Origin: Burkholderiales bacterium
GTDB lineage: Bacteria; Pseudomonadota; Gammaproteobacteria; Burkholderiales; Burkholderiaceae
Length of the DNA: 6,411 nt
Assembly (NCBI GenBank): GCA_947447845.1
Contig: CANFNO010000173.1
Coordinates: 1 to 6,411 of the forward strand
Reading direction: 5' to 3'
Shown here: positions 1 to 5,596 of the stretch, one piece after another
Position numbering within the stretch: position 1 is the stretch's first letter
Layout: the number at the start of each line of letters is the position of its first letter
Program-made: the position numbers and the translations under genes
Notes under the pieces: model-generated
The model's database searches: none
Told to the model about the DNA's origin: nothing
What the model saw: the letters and a program-made list of their open reading frames with translations, nothing else

Positions 1-69
1 ACCGTGCTGACACTGGCCGTGATTCCGGCGATTTACGCCCTGGTCAAGCAGTGGCGGATGCCGCGTTAA
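1..69 (+). CDS. RND efflux permease, C-terminal end (5' truncated)
   Basis: Only the last 23 codons are present. Frame 1 reads TVLTLAVIPAIYALVKQWR and then MPR, ending at TAA (67-69). A hydrophobic helix containing a VIPAIY-like motif followed by a short basic tail is typical of the last transmembrane helix of RND permeases. It fits the heavy-metal (CusA/CzcA-like) or related proton-driven efflux pumps of the inner membrane, which drive tripartite export complexes. The match rests on this short tail only, so the substrate and subfamily cannot be assigned. The gene is convergent with the small gene at 109-399. Its ORF enters from outside the window, so no start can be discussed. Confidence 0.65.
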   Translation, partial: TVLTLAVIPAIYALVKQWRMPR

Positions 70-77
70 GAGAAAGG

Positions 78-97
78 TCTGCCCCGGATGGGGCAGA
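78..97 (-). terminator. Hairpin between convergent genes, probable terminator
   Basis: An 8-bp perfect stem (TCTGCCCC / GGGGCAGA) with a GGAT tetraloop lies between the stop of the RND gene (67-69) and the stop of the small gene (109-111). On the - strand it is followed by CCTTTCTCTT, a weak pyrimidine tract, which favours termination of the small gene 11 nt past its stop. On the + strand no T-run follows, so intrinsic termination in that direction is less certain. Confidence 0.6.
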
Positions 98-108
98 TCA
101 CTAGCTAA

Positions 109-399
109 TTAGCGAGCGGCGGCTAAAGCGGCTTCAATTTCGTGACGGTCCGCTGCGGCAAAAAGGTCTTGCGCGAAATCCGGGTCTTGCGATTGGATGT
201 CAGCGGCGTAGGTGCGCAATTGCTCGGCTTCTTCATAAGCGGTCAATTGCTTGGACTCAACCGAAACGGGGGCAAAAACCTTCTGCACCAGAGCGGACGC
301 GAGGTGCTTGAACGCAACAGCGACTTCTCCTAAGGCGGAAACGACGCTGCTGGCCTGGCCAGCGGGAAGGGTGTTGAGCTTGAGTACTGAACTGGACAT
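109..399 (-). CDS. Small unrecognised protein, 96 residues
   Basis: I do not recognise a family. The ATG (399-397) is preceded by a near-perfect Shine-Dalgarno sequence, AGGAGG (410-405), at 5-nt spacing, so the start is secure and strong translation is expected. The protein is short and has no Cys or Trp. Residues 14-45 are alanine/valine-rich and could form an amphipathic helix. Residues 46-96 are acidic and probably helical (YEEAEQLRTYAADIQ, then DFAQDLFAAADRHEIEAALAAAR). There is no signal peptide and no convincing membrane helix, so it is probably cytosolic. It stands alone: the neighbouring HDOD gene ends 142 nt upstream of its start, and its own upstream region holds a promoter-like -10 box overlapped by a palindrome pair, which suggests tight regulation. 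A phasin-like or other surface-associating small helical protein is possible, but no motif proves it. Confidence 0.8.
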   Translation of the reverse strand: MSSSVLKLNTLPAGQASSVVSALGEVAVAFKHLASALVQKVFAPVSVESKQLTAYEEAEQLRTYAADIQSQDPDFAQDLFAAADRHEIEAALAAAR

Positions 400-434
400 A
401 AGATCCTCCTATAAAAGTGATCGTGTTGCAGTGC

Positions 435-440
435 AGTATA
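435..440 (-). promoter_or_regulatory. Probable -10 box for the 96-residue protein gene
   Basis: Read on the - strand, TATACT (440-435) matches the sigma-70 -10 consensus at five of six positions and lies 35 nt upstream of the ATG. No good -35 hexamer is found 16-18 nt upstream; that position is taken up by the palindromic operator-like sequences. A weak -35 with an operator centred near -42 would fit an activator-dependent promoter. The start point near 428 is inferred. Confidence 0.45.
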
Positions 441-478
441 GGGTAAACCCTAAATGCTTGACTAGGGTTTACCCTAGT
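439..478. promoter_or_regulatory. Paired palindromic operator-like sites
   Basis: Two palindromes with the same half-site, TAGGGT, lie 24 bp apart centre to centre. The left copy is TAGGGT-AA-ACCCTA (439-452). The right copy is ACTAGGGT-TT-ACCCTAGT (461-478), with 8-bp arms around a TT centre. The 14-nt cores are exact reverse complements of each other. A further lone half-site TAGGGT is at 492-497. Relative to the inferred start of the small - strand gene, the sites would be centred near -18 and -42. This is the form of a dimeric transcription factor operator with two bound dimers. The regulator is not identified, and no candidate for it is obvious in the window. Confidence 0.65.
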
Positions 479-540
479 ACCTTAACTCCAGTAGGGTGAT
501 TTAGTTGTAAGGTTGCAACGGGCTTTATCGTTGATCGAAG

Positions 541-1401
541 TCAAGCTTCAGAAAGATAAGGGGCAAAGGCATGGCGGCTGCGCGCCTCGATGCGTCCAAA
601 CAGGCTGTGCGAGTCATCTCCCCAGTCCAGCCCCAGCAGGGTGCAGCACTCTTCCGAAATTGCGCGCACATGGCTTTGCCGCGCATGCGAAAGGTTGAGA
701 GCATGGTTGAGCACTTCGCTGACATGCACCACCGCCACCAGGGGTTCCGGCAAACCATTGGCAGGTGCGTGGTGGAAGGCAATGCCTTTACAGATGTCGG
801 CAGACAAGCCCCAAGCCTTTGCCAGCCAGCTACCAATCGTGGCGTGGTCCACGCCGAATAGCTCGCGCTCGGTCACATCAATCTCGACATCGCGGTCTTC
901 CGCCGCCTGCAAAGCGGCCTTCAGACCTTCTGGCTCGAAGCGCAGCAACCACAGCTGTCCCACATCGTGCAGCAGGCAGGCAATGAGCGATGCGTCTACG
1001 CTCACTTCCGCGTGGGTGTAGTGCGCCACTTCCACGCCGCACACAGCGCAGGCCAGGCTGTGCGACCAGTAATACTCCAAGGCGGCAGGAGGTGCAATGC
1101 CCTGCATGAAGCTGGCCAATTTGATGGTCACGGCGGCTTCACGAACCCGTGCCATGCCCACCAATGACAGGGCCGTAAATACGTTGCTCACAGAGTTGCG
1201 GCCTTGCGATGTGGCTGCTCGATTGCAAAGCGAGAGCACGCGCGCGGCAATCACGGCATCGGTTTCTACCTGGCGACTCAACAAACTCAAGCTCCCTTCC
1301 GGGTCATCCAGCGTTTGCAGAATCTGCAGTACCACCAGCGGAAAGGCGGGCAAACTGTCGCGCGTGTCCAGCACGCGTTGCTCGGTAATGTGGTTTGCCA
1401 T
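541..1401 (-). CDS. HDOD-domain protein
   Basis: A 286-residue cytosolic protein that is one HDOD domain over most of its length. The region around residues 13-100 has the usual HDOD opening, with a DSLPAFP segment, a helix with DAVIAARVLSLCN and the VFTALSLVGMARVREAA segment. HD-type residues visible are H114, H145-D146 (LLHDVGQL), H186 (VDHATIG) and H210-H211. The usual LLHDIGK has Gln in place of Lys, and the late Asp of catalytic HD domains seems replaced (VVHVSEVL, S228-E229), so enzymatic activity is doubtful. HDOD proteins in other bacteria mostly act as signalling or scaffolding modules in c-di-GMP, motility or stress networks. The ATG overlaps the preceding gene's stop (TGATG) and has GGAG (1411-1408) at 6-nt spacing, indicating translational coupling. 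It is the last gene of the kinase operon. No clear intrinsic terminator follows. Confidence 0.88.
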   Translation of the reverse strand: MANHITEQRVLDTRDSLPAFPLVVLQILQTLDDPEGSLSLLSRQVETDAVIAARVLSLCNRAATSQGRNSVSNVFTALSLVGMARVREAAVTIKLASFMQGIAPPAALEYYWSHSLACAVCGVEVAHYTHAEVSVDASLIACLLHDVGQLWLLRFEPEGLKAALQAAEDRDVEIDVTERELFGVDHATIGSWLAKAWGLSADICKGIAFHHAPANGLPEPLVAVVHVSEVLNHALNLSHARQSHVRAISEECCTLLGLDWGDDSHSLFGRIEARSRHAFAPYLSEA

Positions 1402-1718
1402 CAGGCGCTCCGGTACATCAGAATCTGATTGAACAGTGCGGCCATCACCGGATTGGACAAGTCAGCTGAAGCAAAAATGTTCATGACGCTGCGCGCGGTT
1501 TCGGCCGAGTGAACGGCTATTTCCTCGGGCGTGCGCTTGTCCTCGTAAGACACGCAAATGAACTCTACCAAATGGGCCTGCAACTGTTGAATGTTTTCGG
1601 CTGTCAGGGTACTTCCGCCGGGCAGAAGGGAGCGTTGAAAACCGTCCTTGACCGATTCGGCCAGCACCATGCCTTCGGTAGCAATTTCAATTGGCAAGTA
1701 GTGGGTGCGTGTTGGCAT
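1401..1718 (-). CDS. Small protein resembling the N-terminal region of HD-GYP proteins
   Basis: A 105-residue cytosolic protein. Residues 8-57 (LPIEIATEGMVLAESVKDG, then LLPGGSTLTAENIQQLQAH and ICV) have the pattern of the short domain found before HD-GYP phosphodiesterase domains: a GM-LA-D/SV start, an LL-G-LT strand-helix and a closing hydrophobic strand. Residues 74-103 (ARSVMNIFASADLSNPVMAALFNQILMYR) resemble the helical linker that follows in such proteins. No HD or GYP catalytic motif is present, so this looks like a free-standing version of the domain. It lies 12 nt after the kinase stop with only a weak ribosome-binding site, and its TGA shares one base with the ATG of the HDOD gene. 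Tight coupling suggests the two proteins act together, perhaps rebuilding a two-part HD-GYP-like regulator. The family assignment is by pattern only. Confidence 0.75.
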   Translation of the reverse strand: MPTRTHYLPIEIATEGMVLAESVKDGFQRSLLPGGSTLTAENIQQLQAHLVEFICVSYEDKRTPEEIAVHSAETARSVMNIFASADLSNPVMAALFNQILMYRSA

Positions 1719-1730
1719 GGGTCAGACCGG

Positions 1731-4700
1731 TTATGTCATCGCTTCGTAAACCGACACCATGGATTTCTCGGTGCGTTGCAATTCATTCAGGAAGTCTGGC
1801 ATTTGTGCCAGGCATACCAGATCGGAATCCGGGCGTTTGATTTCCTGTTCCAGCAAACGCGCTTGTGCTGAAAAAGCCATGGCTCCCACCGTTGCCGATG
1901 TACCTTTGAGGGTGTGCACCAAGCGCAGCGCCTCGTCGCGCTTACCGCTGTCGAGAAGTCCAGCGAGTTGGGTCGGCAGCAAGCGCAGATCCTGTAAATA
2001 AACTTTCAACAAGTGCGCATACAGGTTGCGGTCGCCCGCCATATCCCTTATGGCCGCTTCCTGATTCACACTTGGTTCGGCGCTGGGTAACGGGGCATGG
2101 CTTGCAGGTTCCGCTCGCAGTTCATGCTCTGTCATGCGACCCGTGTGGCGGCGCAGCACGTCGACCAGATAGTTGTTGTCAAAGGGTTTGCCCACGTGGT
2201 CATTCATGCCCGATGCGAGACAGGCCTCGCGGTCGGATTGCATCGTGTTTGCCGTCATGGCAATGATTGGCAGGGTGGTGAGACCTAACTTTTCGCGAAT
2301 GCTGCGTGTGGCGGTGCATCCGTCCATGACGGGCATTTGCATATCCATCAGCACAGCATCAAAAGGTTCGCTGCTTGATTCGATAGCGGCGACACCGAGT
2401 TGGCCGTTGTCGGCGACCGTGACGGTGGCGCCTTCAGCTTTCAGCAACTCCCGCGCAACCAACTGGTTAAGCAGGTTGTCTTCCACCAGCAGGATGCGCA
2501 TGCCATCCAGGCGGGCATTGCGGATGACCTTGGGACGCATGGACATGCGCAAGTTGCTGCGCCCCTTAAGTGCATTGTTCACGGCCTCGTTCAGCATGGC
2601 TGCAGTGACCGGCTTGATCAGATAGGCGCTCAAGCGCTGCTGCTCATGGGGGCTGCGCTCGTTGAGGCACTCGCGGCCCATCGAACTCACCATGACCATG
2701 ATGGGCAAAGCTTTTGGCGGGCTGATGGCCTCAATACGATCCAGAGTTTGCCAACCGTCCATGCCTGGCATCCGCCAGTCCATAAAGATCGCCTGGTAGG
2801 GTGGCTTCCCGGACAACGAACGCGAGCGTACCTGTGCAACCGCCTGGGCTCCATCGGATGCAACATCGACCTGCCAGCCCAGGCTGGTGGCCATGGCGCT
2901 TAGCAGACGCAGCGCGTCGGCATTGTCATCCACCATCAACACCGAGAGTGGTGCGGCTGCCTGAGGGGCAGCAACCACATAAGCCTCTGCAGATGGCGGC
3001 TCGATGATTCGCTCGGCCAGGCCTAGCTTCAGGTCGAAATGGAAGTGACTGCCTTCCCCCAGGGTACTTTCCAATTGCAGCGTGCTGCCCATTAACGCCA
3101 GCAGGCGCTTACAGATGGAAAGTCCCAATCCGCTGCCGCCAAACCGGCGCGTTGTCGAGGCTTCTGCCTGTGCAAACACTTCAAAGATGTGCTCTTTGTC
3201 CTTGTCACTAATGCCAATCCCTGTGTCATGAACGGCAAAGCGAAGGGTCACCTCCGAGTCGGTCAACTTTTGCACGCAGCACTGCACAATCACTTCGCCG
3301 TGGCGGGTGAATTTGAGGGCGTTGGAACTCAAATTAATGAGTACTTGCAACAGCCGCATGGAGTCACCCATGAGTGCGGGTGGAATGTCCGGGTCCAGGT
3401 CAAAAAGCACTTCGACCGGGTTTTCCGTCAAACTGGCGCACAAGATGACCGACAGATCGCGCATCATCCGCTCAGGTTCAAACGGTTGGATATCAAGCTC
3501 CAACTTTCCCGCGTCGATTTTGGAGAAATCCAGAATGTCGTTGAGCAAACTAAGCAGTGACCTGGCTGCGCTCATTGCCTTGTCTGAATAGTCGATTTGC
3601 AAGGGACTCATGGGGGTGTTTTGCAGCAATTGCAAAAGGCCCAATATCGCGTTCATCGGCGTGCGAATTTCATGCGACATGTTGGCCAGAAACTGGCTCT
3701 TGGCCAAGCTGGCAAGTTCCAAGGCGCGCGTGCGCTCTGCAACCCGAGTTTCAAGTTCGGTATTGGATCTGAGCAGCGCGGTCTTGGAACGCTCTGCAAA
3801 TTCGATGCGCTGTCTTTCGTACAACGCCTGTGCGGCCTCAACCTGTTTTTGCGCCTGGTATTTGACGGTGTCGTCATTGATCAGAATTTGTACCGCTGGC
3901 TTTTCGTTCCATTCGGTGGGCCAGCAAGACAGGCGCACATGCAACTCAGAGCCATCGGCGCGCTGTGCATCGCGCTGAACTTCGAGGAATGGTTGCCTGC
4001 CACTGAGCAGCGAATCCATCTCTTCGCCTTTGAGCAATTGAAAACTTGAGGAAGCCGACTTGGGACCGGTGGCGTCGTTGTTGCCCGACTGCGACTTCAA
4101 CCCCAACAAGCTCTCTGCGGACGGGTTGGCGAAGAGCAGGGAAGCGTGATCGACGACCAAAATGCCCTGGAACGAATTGGCACTGAGCTTTTCAAACCGT
4201 TGCAGCAGCGTGTCGGATTGCATGCGGGAGCGTTGCAAGGCGGCAAATGCGAAGGCCATGATCAAAATGACGCGCAGGACAGTTCCCACGCTTACTTGGA
4301 AGGCGGCCGCCGGTTCGCCCAGAAAGGCCATGGACAGAAAATTCACCCCTAGCAAGGCAATGCTCAGCCCGATCAGGCGTTCCGCCAATCCATTGCCCCA
4401 AAGCAGACGCATGGCATAAAAGCCCACACCCATGTAGACCGTCGCATTGAAAAATCCAAACAGCTTTATCGACTCGCTTGCCAGTACGAAGCAGTACAGC
4501 AAACCGGACAGAAAAAATACAAGGAGTCGCTGACGCGTCCCGGAATGCAGGCCGGCCATTTGGCGTACTGCGCCGGTGCCAAACGTGAAAATCGCCGCGC
4601 TGCATAGGGCAATCCCAAGAGCGCCCAGCGTATGCGCGACGGAGTCGCTGCTCTTCCAGGCGAAATAGCAAATCCCTGCCAACGCATTGGCAAGTTGCGC

Positions 4701-4811
4701 CAGCGCCATGCTCTTGGCAAAGTCTTGTGTTCTGTCTTGGCGCCAAATAAATAGCAGGCCCAATCCCGCCACAAGGGAGACCGCAGAATTGATGGCAAAG
4801 ACAAGAAACAA
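1731..4811 (-). CDS. Hybrid sensor histidine kinase, 7TM-PAS-HisKA-HATPase-REC-REC-HPt
   Basis: A 1026-residue inner-membrane phosphorelay kinase. About seven hydrophobic helices fill residues 3-192 with short loops, so the signal may be sensed in or near the membrane. A PAS-like domain follows (about 205-315), then a coiled coil (316-370). HisKA carries the phospho-His H380 in NMSHEIRTPMNAI. The ATPase domain shows the N box (N493, N497), G1 (DTGIGIS, 529-535) and G2 (GGSGLGL, 558-564). REC1 (about 622-750) has acidic pocket D628-D629, phospho-acceptor D678 (MDWRMPGMDG) and K733. REC2 (about 771-892) has E777-D778, D823 (MDMQMPVMDG), T853 and K875. The C-terminal HPt carries H966 (HTLKGTSATVG). 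Every key residue is intact, so the protein should be able to run a His-Asp-His relay and pass phosphate to a separate regulator. The start is TTG, chosen because AGGA lies 8 nt upstream, no in-frame ATG precedes it, and the first internal Met (M35) would delete the first helix. It is the first gene of a three-gene operon and is divergent from an HTH-REC regulator. Confidence 0.95.
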   Translation of the reverse strand: MFLVFAINSAVSLVAGLGLLFIWRQDRTQDFAKSMALAQLANALAGICYFAWKSSDSVAHTLGALGIALCSAAIFTFGTGAVRQMAGLHSGTRQRLLVFFLSGLLYCFVLASESIKLFGFFNATVYMGVGFYAMRLLWGNGLAERLIGLSIALLGVNFLSMAFLGEPAAAFQVSVGTVLRVILIMAFAFAALQRSRMQSDTLLQRFEKLSANSFQGILVVDHASLLFANPSAESLLGLKSQSGNNDATGPKSASSSFQLLKGEEMDSLLSGRQPFLEVQRDAQRADGSELHVRLSCWPTEWNEKPAVQILINDDTVKYQAQKQVEAAQALYERQRIEFAERSKTALLRSNTELETRVAERTRALELASLAKSQFLANMSHEIRTPMNAILGLLQLLQNTPMSPLQIDYSDKAMSAARSLLSLLNDILDFSKIDAGKLELDIQPFEPERMMRDLSVILCASLTENPVEVLFDLDPDIPPALMGDSMRLLQVLINLSSNALKFTRHGEVIVQCCVQKLTDSEVTLRFAVHDTGIGISDKDKEHIFEVFAQAEASTTRRFGGSGLGLSICKRLLALMGSTLQLESTLGEGSHFHFDLKLGLAERIIEPPSAEAYVVAAPQAAAPLSVLMVDDNADALRLLSAMATSLGWQVDVASDGAQAVAQVRSRSLSGKPPYQAIFMDWRMPGMDGWQTLDRIEAISPPKALPIMVMVSSMGRECLNERSPHEQQRLSAYLIKPVTAAMLNEAVNNALKGRSNLRMSMRPKVIRNARLDGMRILLVEDNLLNQLVARELLKAEGATVTVADNGQLGVAAIESSSEPFDAVLMDMQMPVMDGCTATRSIREKLGLTTLPIIAMTANTMQSDREACLASGMNDHVGKPFDNNYLVDVLRRHTGRMTEHELRAEPASHAPLPSAEPSVNQEAAIRDMAGDRNLYAHLLKVYLQDLRLLPTQLAGLLDSGKRDEALRLVHTLKGTSATVGAMAFSAQARLLEQEIKRPDSDLVCLAQMPDFLNELQRTEKSMVSVYEAMT

Positions 4812-4819
4812 GACAATAT

Positions 4820-4823
4820 TCCT
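4820..4823 (-). promoter_or_regulatory. Ribosome-binding site deciding the TTG start of the kinase
   Basis: AGGA (within CAGGAA, 4824-4819 on the - strand) lies 8 nt before TTG at 4811-4809. The frame is closed upstream by TAA at 4844-4842, and no ATG or GTG lies between. An ATT codon at 4817 is too close to the AGGA to be favoured. Confidence 0.6.
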
Positions 4824-4852
4824 GATGTATTTTGAGCAATTTTAATGCGTCA

Positions 4853-4880
4853 ATTATCAAATTACTTTAAAATTTGCCAA
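4853..4880 (-). promoter_or_regulatory. Sigma-70-like promoter of the kinase operon
   Basis: On the - strand, TTGGCA (4880-4875) and GATAAT (4858-4853) are separated by 16 nt, each matching the sigma-70 consensus at five of six positions. The predicted transcript would start near 4846, giving a leader of about 35 nt before the TTG start. The surrounding 4815-4880 segment is distinctly AT-rich compared with the coding sequence. Confidence 0.55.
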
Positions 4881-4892
4881 TATGTGACTGTG

Positions 4893-4909
4893 TTCTGACG
4901 TTATCAGAA
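4893..4909. promoter_or_regulatory. Dyad in the divergent promoter region
   Basis: TTCTGA (4893-4898) and TCAGAA (4904-4909) form a perfect 6-bp inverted repeat around CGTTA. It lies upstream of the kinase -35 box on one strand and 28-44 nt before the ATG of the HTH-REC gene on the other, where it would overlap the promoter or early leader of that gene. It has the size and place of an operator for control of both transcripts. Which protein binds it is unknown; the HTH-REC product is an obvious candidate. Confidence 0.4.
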
Positions 4910-4936
4910 TGAGTCCTAGAAGAGCAGGCTATAAAA

Positions 4937-5581
4937 ATGTCCATATCCAGCGTTGAGAAATCTTTCTGTACCACCAAAGAAGCGGCAGTCATGCTCGGTG
5001 TATCTGTGGGCACTGTTCAACTCTGGTCCGAGAGCGGTTTGTTGCAAGCCTGGAAGACAGCCGGCGGGCACCGCCGTGTGATTCGCGAGTCGGTTGAGAA
5101 GTTGCTGCACAAGGTGCCAGCGTCGGTCGGCAAAGAAGTCATCATTGCACCCCCAAGCATGGATAGGCAAAACAGCGATCGTCGCCTGCAGGTGCTGGTC
5201 GTGGAAGATGACATCAATCTGCTTCGTCTTTATGAGACACATATTGCGGGCTGGCCAATGGCTCCCCAGGTCACGGTGGCTAACAACGCATTTGCCGCGT
5301 TACTGGTCATAGGTCGCACCTGCCCGGATTTGCTGATTACAGACCTGCGCATGCCAGGGATCGATGGTTTTGTGATGTTGAATGCCCTGCATAAAGCACC
5401 TGAGGCATCAAATACCCGAATCGTGGTTGTAACGGGCATGGACAAGTCTGAGGTTGAAGCACGTGGCGGTCTGCCCTCCAACATCGAGATCTTGCCCAAA
5501 CCGATACCGTTTGAGCGCTTGCAGCAGATTGCTTTGGAAGTCGTGGGAAGTTGGAAGATGCCCGTCAGCATGGCGCGTTAA
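4937..5581 (+). CDS. Response regulator with N-terminal excisionase/MerR-like HTH and C-terminal receiver
   Basis: A 214-residue cytosolic regulator. Residues 10-56 (FCTTKEAAVMLGVSVGTVQLWSESGLLQAWKTAGGHRRV) form a winged helix-turn-helix of the excisionase/MerR type (HTH_17/BldC-like), with the GGHRR wing intact. A linker (about 58-83) leads to a receiver domain (84-205) with acidic residues E90-D91-D92, phospho-acceptor D136 (LLITDLRMPG), T166 and K188 (PKP), so phosphorylation should be possible. Most DNA-binding response regulators have the receiver first; here the order is reversed. The gene is divergent from the hybrid kinase, and its HPt-bearing product is the likely phosphodonor (inference from position). 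The ATG is chosen because it gives the full HTH; the ribosome-binding site is weak (CAGG, 8 nt upstream). It is followed 15 nt later by a PDC sensor gene in the same frame. Confidence 0.9.
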   Translation: MSISSVEKSFCTTKEAAVMLGVSVGTVQLWSESGLLQAWKTAGGHRRVIRESVEKLLHKVPASVGKEVIIAPPSMDRQNSDRRLQVLVVEDDINLLRLYETHIAGWPMAPQVTVANNAFAALLVIGRTCPDLLITDLRMPGIDGFVMLNALHKAPEASNTRIVVVTGMDKSEVEARGGLPSNIEILPKPIPFERLQQIALEVVGSWKMPVSMAR

Positions 5582-5596
5582 GCCATTGCTGAAACG

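Noticed and set aside
458..487. TTGACT on the + strand followed by TTAACT, a possible + strand promoter
   Set aside because: The -10 is poor (three of six), and no + strand gene follows for thousands of bases. TTGACT partly arises from the palindrome itself.
251..499. An 82-codon + strand open frame opposite the 96-residue protein gene
   Set aside because: It runs through the palindromic operator and the ribosome-binding site of the - strand gene, and has no good start signal of its own.
500..549. Possible terminator after the HDOD gene (GAAG/CTTC hairpin and GTTGCAAC palindrome)
   Set aside because: The stems are only about 4 bp and no T-run follows, so intrinsic termination is not supported.
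2400..2903. Long + strand open frames (for example 167 codons) opposite the receiver domains of the kinase
   Set aside because: They are antisense shadows of a gene with intact catalytic motifs, without ribosome-binding sites or recognisable domains. The same applies to the + strand frames at 590-1021, 2173-2625 and 3597-4049.
4192..4860. A 222-codon - strand open frame starting with ATG at 4860
   Set aside because: It overlaps the 7TM and PAS-coding part of the hybrid kinase in another frame, has a Cys/Arg-rich composition typical of shadow frames and shows no domain. The kinase frame has clear homology.
5230..5571. A 113-codon - strand open frame opposite the HTH-REC gene
   Set aside because: It is antisense to a receiver domain with all active-site residues; no ribosome-binding site or known motif supports it.
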